A stretch of DNA of 64,000 nucleotides from DASYXZ01 sp035946625 (GCA_035946625.1 DASYZE010000032.1:1-64000), one strand, 5' to 3'; counted from the first letter of the stretch, positions 26,511 to 34,412 are shown. The notes: generated from the letters alone by a model not told the origin. Numbers and translations: made by a program.

Positions 26511-27188
26511 ATGAATGAAACCCTCCCTTATGAATCGGAGCGTCGGGCGATGATTGAAAACCAGCTCCGGCGGCGCGGCATCCGCGACCCTCGCGTGCTG
26601 GAGGCGATGTTCGTCGTCCCGCGTCACGAATTTGTTGCCCCCGGCCTGGTGCGCCGGGCTTACGATGACCGGCCGTTGCCCATCGGTCAGTCGGAAACAA
26701 TTTCTCAACCTTACATGGTAGCCGTGATGACGGAAGCCGCGCGCGTTCAAACGGGCGATCAAGTTTTGGAAGTGGGCGCGGGCTGCGGATATCAGGCCGC
26801 CATCATGTCCTGGTTGGGGGCAAAAGTCTTTGCGGTGGAGCGGAATCCGGACCTTGCCGAAGCCACTCGCCGGCGGCTCGACCGCCTGGGCTTTGAAGGA
26901 ATTCAAATCATGACCGGCGACGGCACGGAAGGGTACACGTTGGCCGCTCCCTATCAGGTCATCGTAGTGACAGCAGCATCCCCACCCAAAGTCCCGCAAC
27001 CCCTCCTCGATCAGCTTGCCGAGGGAGGCAGGCTGGTGATTCCCGTGGGTGAACTCGATCATCAGGAACTGCGCCTGGTTTTCAAACACGGATATGAATT
27101 CGCCACTCGAAAACTTGACCAGTGCCAGTTCGTTCCGTTAATCGGCAAATACGGTTGGCCGGATACGAAACTATTGGGCCGAAGTTAG
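26511..27188 (+). CDS. pcm: Protein-L-isoaspartate O-methyltransferase
   Basis: A 225-residue SAM-dependent methyltransferase that repairs isoaspartyl residues in damaged proteins. It shows the family N-terminus (MIENQLRRRGIRDPRVLEAM), the substrate motif RHEFV, the conserved IGQSETISQPYMVA, SAM motif I EVGAGCGYQAA and motif VVTAASPPKVPQPLLDQL. Its length is normal for the family. No clear Shine-Dalgarno is seen before the ATG, where AAGAAAGC is the closest. It is transcribed divergently from moeB. The 190-bp gap contains a GGAAACT/AGTTTCC hairpin. Confidence 0.95.
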   Translation: MNETLPYESERRAMIENQLRRRGIRDPRVLEAMFVVPRHEFVAPGLVRRAYDDRPLPIGQSETISQPYMVAVMTEAARVQTGDQVLEVGAGCGYQAAIMSWLGAKVFAVERNPDLAEATRRRLDRLGFEGIQIMTGDGTEGYTLAAPYQVIVVTAASPPKVPQPLLDQLAEGGRLVIPVGELDHQELRLVFKHGYEFATRKLDQCQFVPLIGKYGWPDTKLLGRS

Positions 27189-27293
27189 GCGCCAATTATT
27201 GCCTCCCGCTCGTTTTCACAATTGGCGCGATCCACCCACCGTCTTGAAACGCTTAACTACTGGAAAATATTCCCCATAATTTCCCGAATTTCC

Positions 27294-27322
27294 TTGACTC
27301 AGGCTACCGCGAATTTTAATAT
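27294..27322 (+). promoter_or_regulatory. Strong sigma-70-type promoter
   Basis: TTGACT (27294-27299), a 17-bp spacer, then TAATAT (27317-27322): near consensus in both boxes with optimal spacing. The predicted start of transcription is near 27329, directly ahead of the structured unit that ends in a terminator at 27550. Confidence 0.75.
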
Positions 27323-27350
27323 CGCGGCAACGCTAGAAAGGAGGTGATCC

Positions 27351-27392
27351 ATGTCAATCGGAAGTAAACCTAGCGAGGGTGCTGAGGCTTAG
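27351..27392 (+). CDS. 13-residue ORF behind an extended Shine-Dalgarno
   Basis: ATG at 27351 and TAG at 27390-27392, encoding MSIGSKPSEGAEA. It is preceded immediately by GAAAGGAGGTGATCC (27336-27350), which is complementary to the complete anti-Shine-Dalgarno tail of 16S rRNA. Translation would melt the first helix of the surrounding RNA. No run of identical amino-acid codons suggests classical attenuation. It may be a leader peptide, or the complementarity may serve ribosome binding for its own sake. Confidence 0.45.
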   Translation: MSIGSKPSEGAEA

Positions 27393-27514
27393 GCGTTCGC
27401 TAGCGCTGTTTCTCAATGGGTGCCTTTCTTTCGGAAGAAGGGCGTGGTTTTAAGGCGCGTTCGGCGCCTGGGTCCCGACCGGCGGGACAAGCCAATCCCA
27501 TCAGCACCCTTAAG

Positions 27515-27550
27515 CCCCTGGCTCCATCCGGTGGTGGAACCAGGGGTTTT
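27515..27550 (+). terminator. Intrinsic terminator
   Basis: CCCCTGG (27515-27521) pairs with CCAGGGG (27540-27546), followed directly by TTTT and then CATTT. It closes the RNA unit that begins at about 27330 and precedes the DUF488 start by about 27 bp, so read-through would be needed for co-transcription. Confidence 0.7.
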
Positions 27551-27576
27551 CATTTGGCGTGATCCCACAGCGTTGT

Positions 27577-28152
27577 ATGGCGAAACCATCCGCGGAGCAA
27601 ACGCTGGTTGTTATGACCATCGGCCATTCGAACCGGCCGCTCGAGACCTTCGTTCAAATGCTTCGCGCGCACGGCGTCCAACAAGTCATCGATGTGCGCA
27701 CGATTCCGCGCTCGCGGCACAATCCCCAGTTCAACCTGGATTCTCTGCCTGACGATTTGCGCGCCGCCAAAATTCTTTATCGCCACGTGCCAGGGCTGGG
27801 AGGGCTGCGCCGACCGCGCCGCGACTCGCCCAATGCCGGATGGAGGAATTCAACTTTCCGGGGATTTGCCGATTACATGCAGACCAAGGAATTCACCGTT
27901 AACCTGGGAAAGCTGATGAAGCTGGCCGCGGCCAGGCAGGTAGCTTTGATGTGCGCGGAGGCTGTCCCGTGGCGCTGCCACCGCTCGCTGATCGCGGACG
28001 CGCTGGCCGTGCGCGGCATTCCAGTGGAGCACATCATCACTCGGACCTTTCGCCGTTCGCACCAAATTACGCCCTTCGCGCGCGTGGAAGGCAAGCGCAT
28101 CAGTTACCCTCCGGAAACTCCTGCCGCGGATGGACAGGAGAAAATCACTTAA
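27577..28152 (+). CDS. DUF488-family protein
   Basis: A 191-residue cytoplasmic protein of the DUF488 family. It has an opening TIGHSNRPLETFVQML, then IDVRTIPRSRHNPQFN, a GLGGLRRPRRDS loop, FRGFADYM and the CAEAVPWRCHRSLIADAL motif with the conserved Cys-Glu and Cys-His pair. The function is not known; the conserved Cys/His/Arg set suggests a small-molecule or nucleic-acid site. The ATG at 27577 lacks a visible Shine-Dalgarno, and a GTG at 27559 is possible. It ends 3 bp from the stop of the convergent Nudix gene. Confidence 0.85.
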   Translation: MAKPSAEQTLVVMTIGHSNRPLETFVQMLRAHGVQQVIDVRTIPRSRHNPQFNLDSLPDDLRAAKILYRHVPGLGGLRRPRRDSPNAGWRNSTFRGFADYMQTKEFTVNLGKLMKLAAARQVALMCAEAVPWRCHRSLIADALAVRGIPVEHIITRTFRRSHQITPFARVEGKRISYPPETPAADGQEKIT

Positions 28153-28155
28153 CAC

Positions 28156-28656
28156 TCACAAGCCTTTTGTCTTTTCCAAAAGGGAAAAGGGACGTTGCGC
28201 GAGCCGGCGTGGCTTTCTTTCCCTTTCAAAATATTTGAATGCCTCGCTGATCACCGCCGAGGCCAGCGGGGTCAGGTTATATTGCCGAAGGTTTTCAGGC
28301 CGCACCCAGCGCGCGTCCATCACATCGGAAGAGGGGAAAATCCGCCCGCATTTCCATCGGCAGGCGTAATCGACAATCACAAAGTGATAGCGAACACGAG
28401 TCGGGTTGCGCGGCACGCGCATGATGCGGTCAAACACCGCCATAATCTCCAGCGGCTCCACTTCCAAGCCGGTTTCCTCTTTCAGTTCGCGGCAGACAGC
28501 CTGGTGCAACTCTTCCCCAAGCTCCACCAGTCCGCCGGGAAGGGACCATTCCCCCTTGAGCGGCTCATGCTTGCGGCGAATCAGCAGAACCCGCTCCCGA
28601 TGGATAACCACGCCGCCCACACCCACCAGTGGGAACTTGGGGAATTCTCGTTTCAT
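28156..28656 (-). CDS. Nudix hydrolase
   Basis: About 166 residues from the ATG at 28656 (MKREFPKFPLVGVGG). The Nudix box G-x5-E-x7-REL-x-EE-x-G-L is complete (GLVELGEELHQAVCRELKEETGL is read with all three metal Glu residues). It is preceded by the usual GEWSLPGG strand. It hydrolyses a nucleoside-diphosphate-linked substrate; the layout (pyrophosphohydrolase close to ADP-ribose or NTP type) does not fix which. A longer reading frame reaching 28779 runs through a micro-repeat and is less likely. It is convergent with the DUF488 gene. Confidence 0.88.
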   Translation of the reverse strand: MKREFPKFPLVGVGGVVIHRERVLLIRRKHEPLKGEWSLPGGLVELGEELHQAVCRELKEETGLEVEPLEIMAVFDRIMRVPRNPTRVRYHFVIVDYACRWKCGRIFPSSDVMDARWVRPENLRQYNLTPLASAVISEAFKYFERERKPRRLAQRPFSLLEKTKGL

Positions 28657-28891
28657 CTCAAGGCCAGCGTCCAGAGGCTTGTGGTAAGCGCGGAGTAATG
28701 TAAACAAACGATGAACGATGAACTTCCTTTTTCGAAAACTTCTCGCTTGAGTTTTTGTCCACCAATCATGATTCGGCATTCATCATTTCAGAATGCCAGG
28801 CAACGGCCTATGTTAGCATCAAGCTTGGAGCCTGCGGCGCGATACTTCAATAAACTTTGAATCCATCCGGTCAAAACAACGCGACCGAACG

Positions 28892-28907
28892 CCCGTGGAT
28901 CCACGGG
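28892..28907. promoter_or_regulatory. 16-bp perfect palindrome upstream of aroDE
   Basis: CCCGTGGATCCACGGG is a perfect palindrome about 95 bp before the aroDE start, in the gap between the Nudix and aroDE genes. It is a candidate operator or the base of a small cruciform; no T-run follows. Confidence 0.35.
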
Positions 28908-28952
28908 GGCCATAACCTGTCTCAAATTCCTTGCCTTTGGAATATCAAAAGC

Positions 28953-28978
28953 TTTACATTCAATCATTTGATTGTAAA
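28953..28978 (+). promoter_or_regulatory. AT-rich dyad at the aroDE promoter
   Basis: TTTACA-tt-CAATC-attt-GATTG-TAAA forms an interrupted inverted repeat 25 bp before the aroDE Shine-Dalgarno. It could be an operator overlapping the promoter, or a hairpin in the short leader. Confidence 0.35.
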
Positions 28979-29002
28979 ACAGTTTACCGGTAAGGAGTTC
29001 TC

Positions 29003-30511
29003 TTGGCCAAGGCCGCTGTGCCGCGCATCTTCGTGACCCTTGCTGCCCCCACTCTCAGTGCGATGGAGACGCTGGCGGTGCGCGTGAGCGGGTCTCCGGT
29101 GGGTTATGAACTAAGGCTGGACCATCTCAAAGATACCAGCGACTTTGAAGCCCAGTTGCACCAGATGTTGATACGGCTTCATTCTCCGCAAACCATCGCC
29201 ACCTGCCGGCGGGTGGAGGCAGGCGGACTGTTCGCCGGATCGGTCGAAGAGCAAGCGGCGATGCTGTGCGCCGCGGTGCGCGCGGGATGTCCGTGGGTTG
29301 ACGTTGAAATTGAATCACTGGGACATCACGGGGCCGCCCTGCTCCACCAACTCCTCCCCGCTAAAGTGATTGTCTCTTACCACAATTACCGCAAGACCCC
29401 GGCGCCGGGCTTCATCTACCGGCGGCTGGCGCGGCTGCCGGCGCGGGTGATTAAAATCGCCGGGCACGCGCGGGAACTGCGCGACAATCTGAAAATTTCC
29501 CGACTTCTCAACGCCCATCGCGGTCGCAGCCCGAAACTGGTGGCGCTGGCGCTGGGCGCCTCGGGCATACCTTCGCGCTTGCTGGCCTTGTCCTGGGGGA
29601 GCTATTTCACCTATGCCTCGGCGGGTGACCATTTGAGCGTGGCGCCCGGCCAGCTTCCGGCGGAAGTGATGCGCTCCACCTATCGCGTGGAAAATCTCGG
29701 CCATCGAACGCAAATCTACGGCGTGGTGGGCACGCGCGCGTCTATGTCCCTTTCACCCGCCATGCAGAACGCGGCTTTCCAGGCCAAACACGTGAACGCG
29801 GTCTATCTTCCCTGTGAGACCGAACGCTTAAGCGATTTTCTGGCCTTCGCGCGCGAACTGGGATTCCTTGGTTTCAGTGTGACCATGCCCTTCAAGCGCA
29901 CCATCATTCGCAACCTGGACTGGCTGGATCCCCTCGCCGCGAGGATCGGAGCCTGCAACACCGTGGCTGTCCAGCGCGGAAAGTGGATGGGATGGAATAC
30001 GGACGCGGCGGCGGTAATTGAAGTGCTCACCAAACGCCTGCGGCTGGCGGGAAGCCGAATTCTGGTATTGGGCGCGGGCGGCGCGGGTCGCGCCGCCGCC
30101 TATGCGTTGCGTGCGGAAGGCGCCGAAGTTCTGCTCTCGGCCAGGCGTGAGTCCGCGGCAAAAAGGTTGGCGCGCGCCATCTCCGCCCAGGTAATTCCCT
30201 GGGGCAACGTGGAGGAGCTTGATGTGGATGCGCTGGTCAACGCCACCCCGGTGGGGATGGTTCCACACCTGGATGCACTGCCTTTTGATTTGTCGCGCTT
30301 GCGCGTGCGCGTGGTCTTTGACATGGTTTATCACCCGCTCGAGACGCGCCTGCTGGCCGAGGCTCGCAGCCGCGGATTGACCACCATTTCCGGGCTTGAA
30401 ATGTTGGTGGCGCAGGGAGCGCGGCAATTCGAGATCTGGACGGGAAAATCCGCGCCGCGCGCGCTCATGGAGCAGGCGGTCCGCCAGGCCCTCGGCCATT
30501 CAACTGCGTGA
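29003..30511 (+). CDS. aroDE: Bifunctional 3-dehydroquinate dehydratase / shikimate dehydrogenase
   Basis: A 502-residue fusion. Residues 1-225 are a type I dehydroquinase: the substrate-binding ELRLDHLKD strand, the catalytic His in SYHNYRKTP and the Schiff-base Lys in VIKIAGHARELRDN. Residues 240-500 are shikimate dehydrogenase: YGVVGTRASMSLSPAMQN, the catalytic Lys in VTMPFKRTI, WNTDAAA, the NADP fold GAGGAGRAAAYAL and NATPVGM. The two enzymes catalyse consecutive steps of the shikimate pathway. It begins with TTG, with AAGGAG at ideal spacing. It is followed 108 bp later by trpE on the same strand, linking shikimate to tryptophan synthesis. Confidence 0.95.
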   Translation: MAKAAVPRIFVTLAAPTLSAMETLAVRVSGSPVGYELRLDHLKDTSDFEAQLHQMLIRLHSPQTIATCRRVEAGGLFAGSVEEQAAMLCAAVRAGCPWVDVEIESLGHHGAALLHQLLPAKVIVSYHNYRKTPAPGFIYRRLARLPARVIKIAGHARELRDNLKISRLLNAHRGRSPKLVALALGASGIPSRLLALSWGSYFTYASAGDHLSVAPGQLPAEVMRSTYRVENLGHRTQIYGVVGTRASMSLSPAMQNAAFQAKHVNAVYLPCETERLSDFLAFARELGFLGFSVTMPFKRTIIRNLDWLDPLAARIGACNTVAVQRGKWMGWNTDAAAVIEVLTKRLRLAGSRILVLGAGGAGRAAAYALRAEGAEVLLSARRESAAKRLARAISAQVIPWGNVEELDVDALVNATPVGMVPHLDALPFDLSRLRVRVVFDMVYHPLETRLLAEARSRGLTTISGLEMLVAQGARQFEIWTGKSAPRALMEQAVRQALGHSTA

Positions 30512-30619
30512 ACCATTGACGATTGATGTTTTTCGATTGACGATGGGAAGAAATATGATCAGGGTAATAGCTGATTTAAAGGGAAATCGCAGGTCGATAT
30601 CAAAATAGCCGCTCCTGCC

Positions 30620-32122
30620 ATGAGTTCATGCCAGCCCAATTTCGCTGAGTTCAAGCGCCTCGCGCAACGCGGCAACGTTGTGCCGGTGTATCGCACCATT
30701 GTGGCCGATTTGCTGAGCCCGGTATCCGCCTACTTGAAACTTGCGCCCACGTCGGCGCGCGCTTCCGCCGCCCATCCCTACAGCTTTCTTCTGGAAAGCG
30801 TGGAAGGCGGAGAACACGTGGGGCGCTACACTTTTTTTGGAGTTGATCCTTATCAAGTGGTTTCCTGCCGCGGCCGTCAAATCACTTTGGAGCGCGGCTC
30901 CACGCGGACCCGCGAAGAGGGAAATATTTTTGATTATCTGCGCCAAACGGGCGCGCGATATCGATCGGTGCCCGTGCCCGGATTGCCTCCTTTCACCGCC
31001 GGCGCCGTCGGGTACCTGTCGTACGAAACGGTGCGCATGTTGGAGCGCCTGCCCGCGCGCGTTCCGCCCGATGTGGAGCTGGATGACGCCGCCTTCATGT
31101 ATTTTTCCAGCCTCGTCGCCTTCGATCACGTCCAGCACCGTCTCTTCCTGATTGCCAACGTGCTCACCGAAGAAGGCCCCGGAAGCCTGAAGACGAAATA
31201 TGACGCGGCCGTCCGCCATCTCGGGCGGTTGGAGCGGCAGCTCCAGCACCCCCTCCGTTTGCCGCGATTCAAGCGGCCGCGTGGCGGATTGCGCGCCCGG
31301 CCCAACATGCAGCCGGAGGAATACCAGGCCATGGTAGAGCGCGGCAAGGAATACATCCGCGCCGGCGACGTTTTCCAGGTGGTTCTCTCCATGCGATTGA
31401 AGGTGCCGGTGCGCGTGCCTTCGTTTGAAATTTATCGCGCCTTGCGCGTGGTCAATCCGTCACCTTACATGTATTACCTGCGCATGGGCCCCTCCACCGT
31501 GCTGGGCTCATCGCCGGAAATGCTGGTGAAGGTTTCGGGGCGCCAGGTGGAGTATCGTCCCATTGCGGGTACGGCGCCACGGGGCAGGACGGAAGAGGAA
31601 GACATGAAGAACGAACAAGAGCTTCGCGCCAACGAGAAGGAACGCGCCGAGCATATCATGCTGGTGGACCTCGGACGCAATGACATTGGCCGCGTCTGCG
31701 AATTCTCCACCGTTCATCCCCGCGAGGTGATGTTCGTGGAGCGCTATTCCCACGTGATGCATTTGGTTTCAAGCCTGGAAGGAAAACTCCGGCCCGACGC
31801 GGATAGTTATGCCGCGCTCGCCGCCTGCTTCCCCGCCGGAACGCTGAGCGGCGCGCCTAAAGTCCGGGCCATGGAAATCATCGACGAACTCGAGCCCACG
31901 CGCCGCGGCCTCTACGGCGGCGCTATCCTCTATCTCGACTTCTCCGGCTACCTCAATTCATGCATCGTCATCCGCACCGTTCTGGTTCGCGACCATTTTG
32001 CTTACCTTCAGGCCGGCGCCGGCATCGTCGCCGACTCGGTTCCCGCCCGCGAATACCAGGAGTCCATGAACAAAGCCCGCGCCATGCTTAAAGCGTTTGA
32101 AATGGCGGAGAAGGGTTTGTGA
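30620..32122 (+). CDS. trpE: Anthranilate synthase component I
   Basis: A 500-residue chorismate-utilising enzyme. The N-terminal part has the tryptophan feedback element LLES (YSFLLESVEGGEHVGRYTF). The C-terminal catalytic part has the conserved PIAGTAPRGRTEEED, ELRANEKERAEHIMLVDLGR(ND), the HVMHLVSSLEG strand and GTLSGAPKVRAMEIIDELEP. It converts chorismate plus ammonia to anthranilate, together with TrpG. It lies downstream of aroDE on the same strand. Its usual partner gene trpG is 3.5 kb away, beyond an accessory patch. No clear Shine-Dalgarno is seen before the chosen ATG. Confidence 0.96.
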   Translation: MSSCQPNFAEFKRLAQRGNVVPVYRTIVADLLSPVSAYLKLAPTSARASAAHPYSFLLESVEGGEHVGRYTFFGVDPYQVVSCRGRQITLERGSTRTREEGNIFDYLRQTGARYRSVPVPGLPPFTAGAVGYLSYETVRMLERLPARVPPDVELDDAAFMYFSSLVAFDHVQHRLFLIANVLTEEGPGSLKTKYDAAVRHLGRLERQLQHPLRLPRFKRPRGGLRARPNMQPEEYQAMVERGKEYIRAGDVFQVVLSMRLKVPVRVPSFEIYRALRVVNPSPYMYYLRMGPSTVLGSSPEMLVKVSGRQVEYRPIAGTAPRGRTEEEDMKNEQELRANEKERAEHIMLVDLGRNDIGRVCEFSTVHPREVMFVERYSHVMHLVSSLEGKLRPDADSYAALAACFPAGTLSGAPKVRAMEIIDELEPTRRGLYGGAILYLDFSGYLNSCIVIRTVLVRDHFAYLQAGAGIVADSVPAREYQESMNKARAMLKAFEMAEKGL

Positions 32123-32169
32123 TTCGAAAACCTTTATAGTATCGGGACTGACCGAGAAGAGAATAATAA

Positions 32170-32224
32170 CCCTCGCCCCCTTGGGGGAGAGGGTGGACCC
32201 GCGATGGGGGGCCAGGTGAGGGGG
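32170..32224. repeat. Left inverted repeat flanking the DUF559 gene
   Basis: A 27-bp block (32170-32196, CCCTCGCCCCCTTGGGGG then AGAGGGTGG) and a 10-bp block GGTGAGGGGG (32215-32224). Both are perfectly repeated in inverted orientation at 32681-32707 and 32654-32663. It begins 47 bp after the trpE stop. Confidence 0.8.
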
Positions 32225-32653
32225 TGCCGATTGCACAAAAAGAAACAGTCTACCCAACTAATCCCCGCCAGCCATCGCAACCGCAGCCCAAAGCGAGTCG
32301 AACGTGGTCGAGCCTTACGTCAATCAGCGACCGAGGCGGAAACCCGGGCTTGGTTTCTTTTGCGAAAGCTGCGCCTTAAAGGTTTTAAATTCCGGCGCCA
32401 GCACTTCATCGGAAATTATGTGGTCGATTTCTGCTGCGCAGAGCGACGCTTGGTGATCGAGCTCGACGGCAGCATTCATTCGCAGCCTAGTCAGGCGCTC
32501 AGGGATCAGACCGGCGACGAGTATCTAATGCAAAGAGGCTACACCGTGGCGCGGTTTCCGAATGGCATGGTGTTGGAGGCCCCGAAGATTTTTATGGAAA
32601 AGGTCTTGGGTCGAATCTTTCCTCTCCCCAATGTGTTTACTGGCGAGCGCTAA
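32204..32653 (+). CDS. DUF559 protein (Vsr-like endonuclease fold)
   Basis: 149 residues from the first ATG. The conserved DUF559 core runs from SATEAETRAWFLLRKLRL through FRRQHFIGNYVVDFCC, RRLVIELDGSIHS and GYTVARFPN. The Asp in VVDF and the Glu-Leu-Asp in VIELDG are the acidic residues expected for the Vsr/restriction-endonuclease fold. The first ATG lies inside the left inverted repeat. A TTG at 32231 preceded by GAGGGGG from the repeat is a plausible real start. The stop TAA directly abuts the right inverted repeat, so gene and repeats form a single cassette. DUF559 genes are frequent mobile orphans of unknown function. Confidence 0.85.
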   Translation: MGGQVRGCRLHKKKQSTQLIPASHRNRSPKRVERGRALRQSATEAETRAWFLLRKLRLKGFKFRRQHFIGNYVVDFCCAERRLVIELDGSIHSQPSQALRDQTGDEYLMQRGYTVARFPNGMVLEAPKIFMEKVLGRIFPLPNVFTGER

Positions 32654-32707
32654 CCCCCTCACCCGTGTCGCCGGGGCGACCCACCCTCTCCCCCAAGGGG
32701 GCGAGGG
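32654..32707. repeat. Right inverted repeat flanking the DUF559 gene
   Basis: CCCCCTCACC (32654-32663) and a 27-bp block (32681-32707) complementary to the left copy. The two perfect blocks are separated by unmatched bases, as on the left. The following 32708-32996 shows no gene apart from a TTTTGCG-tt-CGCAAAA palindrome at 32738-32753. Confidence 0.8.
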
Positions 32708-32996
32708 CTATTCGTAGCAGAGTAGAAAAGTTATCGTTTTTGCGTTCGCAAAACGCGAGCCTTCATCTCATACATTGAATCCGCAATTTGAAAAGCGCTC
32801 GCCACAGGGTGCATGACAGTAGATTCCCTCTTCTTTGGAAAGCTAGAAATTCACATAAGGGCATAGAACCTGCTGAGGCGCGGGAGCGGGCGGTCCCACA
32901 TTTCCATCAACCCGGTATGGCTGCTGGGCGATAGACGGATGGGATTCTGCCGATTAACCGAAGGGTCTGTGAAATGCGAAACCCTGCGTAACCGAC

Positions 32997-33577
32997 TTAC
33001 TGAGAAAGAGAAAAGTTTATGTCAACCTCGCTGACAACCTCGACCGGCTTCCCGTTCAGAAGGACAGGCCTCCAGCGCCACTGGCGTACCGCCATCGTAG
33101 CACTCTCAACCAACTTGGCTGGCCCTTCGATTAACTGGCATTCCTTGTGGCTAGGTCAAAGTGCAGTAGAGGATTATCAGGACCGATTTGGACCGCGTCT
33201 CGAAACTCATTCTCAACCTTGGAGAACCGTTTTTCGCTTCCTAGCTGAATTCAACGCCTAAGGTGCTCCAGGACCTCTGCTTCCTTCGAGACTGAGTTCG
33301 GGGCCTCAGTAGGAGACGGAACAACACTCGCTGTGCGTATTCCTTCAAGAACTGCATCGCTATACCCAAGGATTTTCAGATCCTGAACATAGCTTTTCGC
33401 GGGTGCGAAAGTGAGGCCCCGCTGCAGAATTAATTTGGCTACGTGTTCGTTCGAGATGCGCCCGGCCAAAAAATGAAGAAGATCTACCTTACTGACAGGC
33501 GCAGACGGGCTGGGCGGGAAGCTTGCATAGCCGAAACATGCAATAAGAACGGTTTAAAGAATGATCTCTTTTCTCAT
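32997..33577 (-). pseudogene. Decayed TPR / TonB C-terminal domain protein
   Basis: Read on the minus strand from an ATG at 33577 the frame gives MRKEIIL, a TAA (33554-33556), then TVLIACFGYASFPPSPSAP and SKVDLLHFLAGRISNEHVAKL. That is a signal peptide followed by an N-terminal repeat typical of acidobacterial proteins. After KEAEVLEHLRR a TGA (33251-33253) interrupts. The same frame goes on as a TPR helix pair (EKRFSKVENEFRDAV, GPDNPLLHFDLA) until a stop at 33131-33133. A shifted frame then yields AVRQWRWRPVLLNGKPVEVV and ends at 32997, a TonB C-terminal domain. Two nonsense codons and a frame break or deletion make it dead. Confidence 0.75.
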
Positions 33578-33773
33578 TTTTCTGATTTCCTAAGCCAGCC
33601 TTATCTTAACGGCGGCGGCCCTATGTCGCAAACTCGATGGTTCTCGGGCCGAAGGCTGATCGGCCCTGCGGCGTCGCAAGGACTCCTCGCGCCCGCAAGG
33701 GTAGTTCCAAATAAGGGCGCAGCTCATCCATTATGGCGCGGAACTGTTAGAAGTTAAGGTACTGCCCGTTGCA

Positions 33774-34385
33774 CTACCCGCTATGTCGAAGCAGCTTCAC
33801 TTCGAGAGCCGCTTTCACCGCTGGCCATTCCGAATCGATGATGCTGAAATAGACGGTGTGCCGAATGCGGCCCGTCGATGTCACCATGTGATTGCGGAAA
33901 GTGCCTTCTTCTTTGGCGCCAATGCGCAGGATGGCAGCGCGCGACTTTTCATTGAGAGAGTCCGTCTTTAGCTCGACCCGCAGGCAGCCGAGCGTTTCAA
34001 AGGCGTGGCGGAGCATCAGGAATTTCGCCTCAGTATTGGCGGCGGTGCGCTGCCAGGCCGGGGCCAGCCAGGTTGAACCAATCTCCATGTGGCGGTTGGT
34101 CCGGTCAATGTTCATGTAGCGTGTGCTGCCGATTATTTTGCCCGTGGCCCGTTCGACGGTGGCAAAGGGCAGCGCGCTCCCTTCCGCTTGCAAACGCAGC
34201 GCGCCGGCAATGTACTCGCGCATCTCTTCCAGGGTACGGACGGGCTGCGGAATCCACCGCCACAGTTCTTCCACGAGGCCAACTTCACTCAGCCCCGCGT
34301 AATGTGCAAGTGAAAGCGGCTCAAGGCGAACGTGTTGTCCTTCCAGAGTTAATGGATGTACGTTTAGGGGAGGTGCCATCACCAT
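33774..34385 (-). CDS. GNAT-family N-acetyltransferase (RimJ/RimL-like)
   Basis: 203 residues. It shows VRLEPLSLAHYAGLSEV at the start, the acceptor strand ATGKIIGSTRYMNID, the HMEIGSTWLAPAWQRTAANTEAK segment around the acetyl-CoA loop, and the conserved LRVELKTDSLNEKSRAAILRIG, followed by KEEGTFRNHMV. This is the RimJ/L-type branch, which acetylates protein N-termini, amines or antibiotics. It stands alone in the accessory patch. Bases 33578-33773, between it and the pseudogene, hold no recognisable gene. Confidence 0.87.
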   Translation of the reverse strand: MVMAPPLNVHPLTLEGQHVRLEPLSLAHYAGLSEVGLVEELWRWIPQPVRTLEEMREYIAGALRLQAEGSALPFATVERATGKIIGSTRYMNIDRTNRHMEIGSTWLAPAWQRTAANTEAKFLMLRHAFETLGCLRVELKTDSLNEKSRAAILRIGAKEEGTFRNHMVTSTGRIRHTVYFSIIDSEWPAVKAALEVKLLRHSG

Positions 34386-34412
34386 TAAATATTTTGGGTC
34401 AGAGTATTCTAT

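Larger units (their letters stand above)
27330..27550 (+). ncRNA. Candidate structured small RNA / leader
   Basis: A transcript of about 220 nt is framed by a near-consensus promoter and an intrinsic terminator. Visible helices: CTAGCGA/TCGCTAG (27370-27376 with 27397-27403), a long-range AGGGTGCTGA/TCAGCACCCT (27376-27385 with 27501-27510), AGGCGC/GCGCCT (27453-27458 with 27464-27469) and GTCCCG/CGGGAC (27472-27477 with 27483-27488). The first two helices share base 27376, so they border on or exclude each other. The 5' end holds a 13-codon ORF with a Shine-Dalgarno matching the whole 16S tail. Motifs of RNase P RNA, tmRNA, SRP RNA or 6S RNA were not recognised. It could be a regulatory leader for the DUF488 gene or an independent small RNA. 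Confidence 0.55.

Noticed and set aside
26316..27089. A 257-codon minus-strand ORF
   Set aside because: It is the antisense of pcm, whose motifs are clear; the composition is typical of antisense frames in GC-rich DNA.
27334..27352. 3' end of a 16S rRNA gene on the minus strand
   Set aside because: The 17-base match TGGATCACCTCCTTTCT is what any full-length Shine-Dalgarno gives in reverse. The preceding helix 45 sequence of 16S is absent.
33019..33261. An 80-codon plus-strand ORF
   Set aside because: It lies antisense to the TPR/TonB pseudogene, whose domain sequence is recognisable in this interval.
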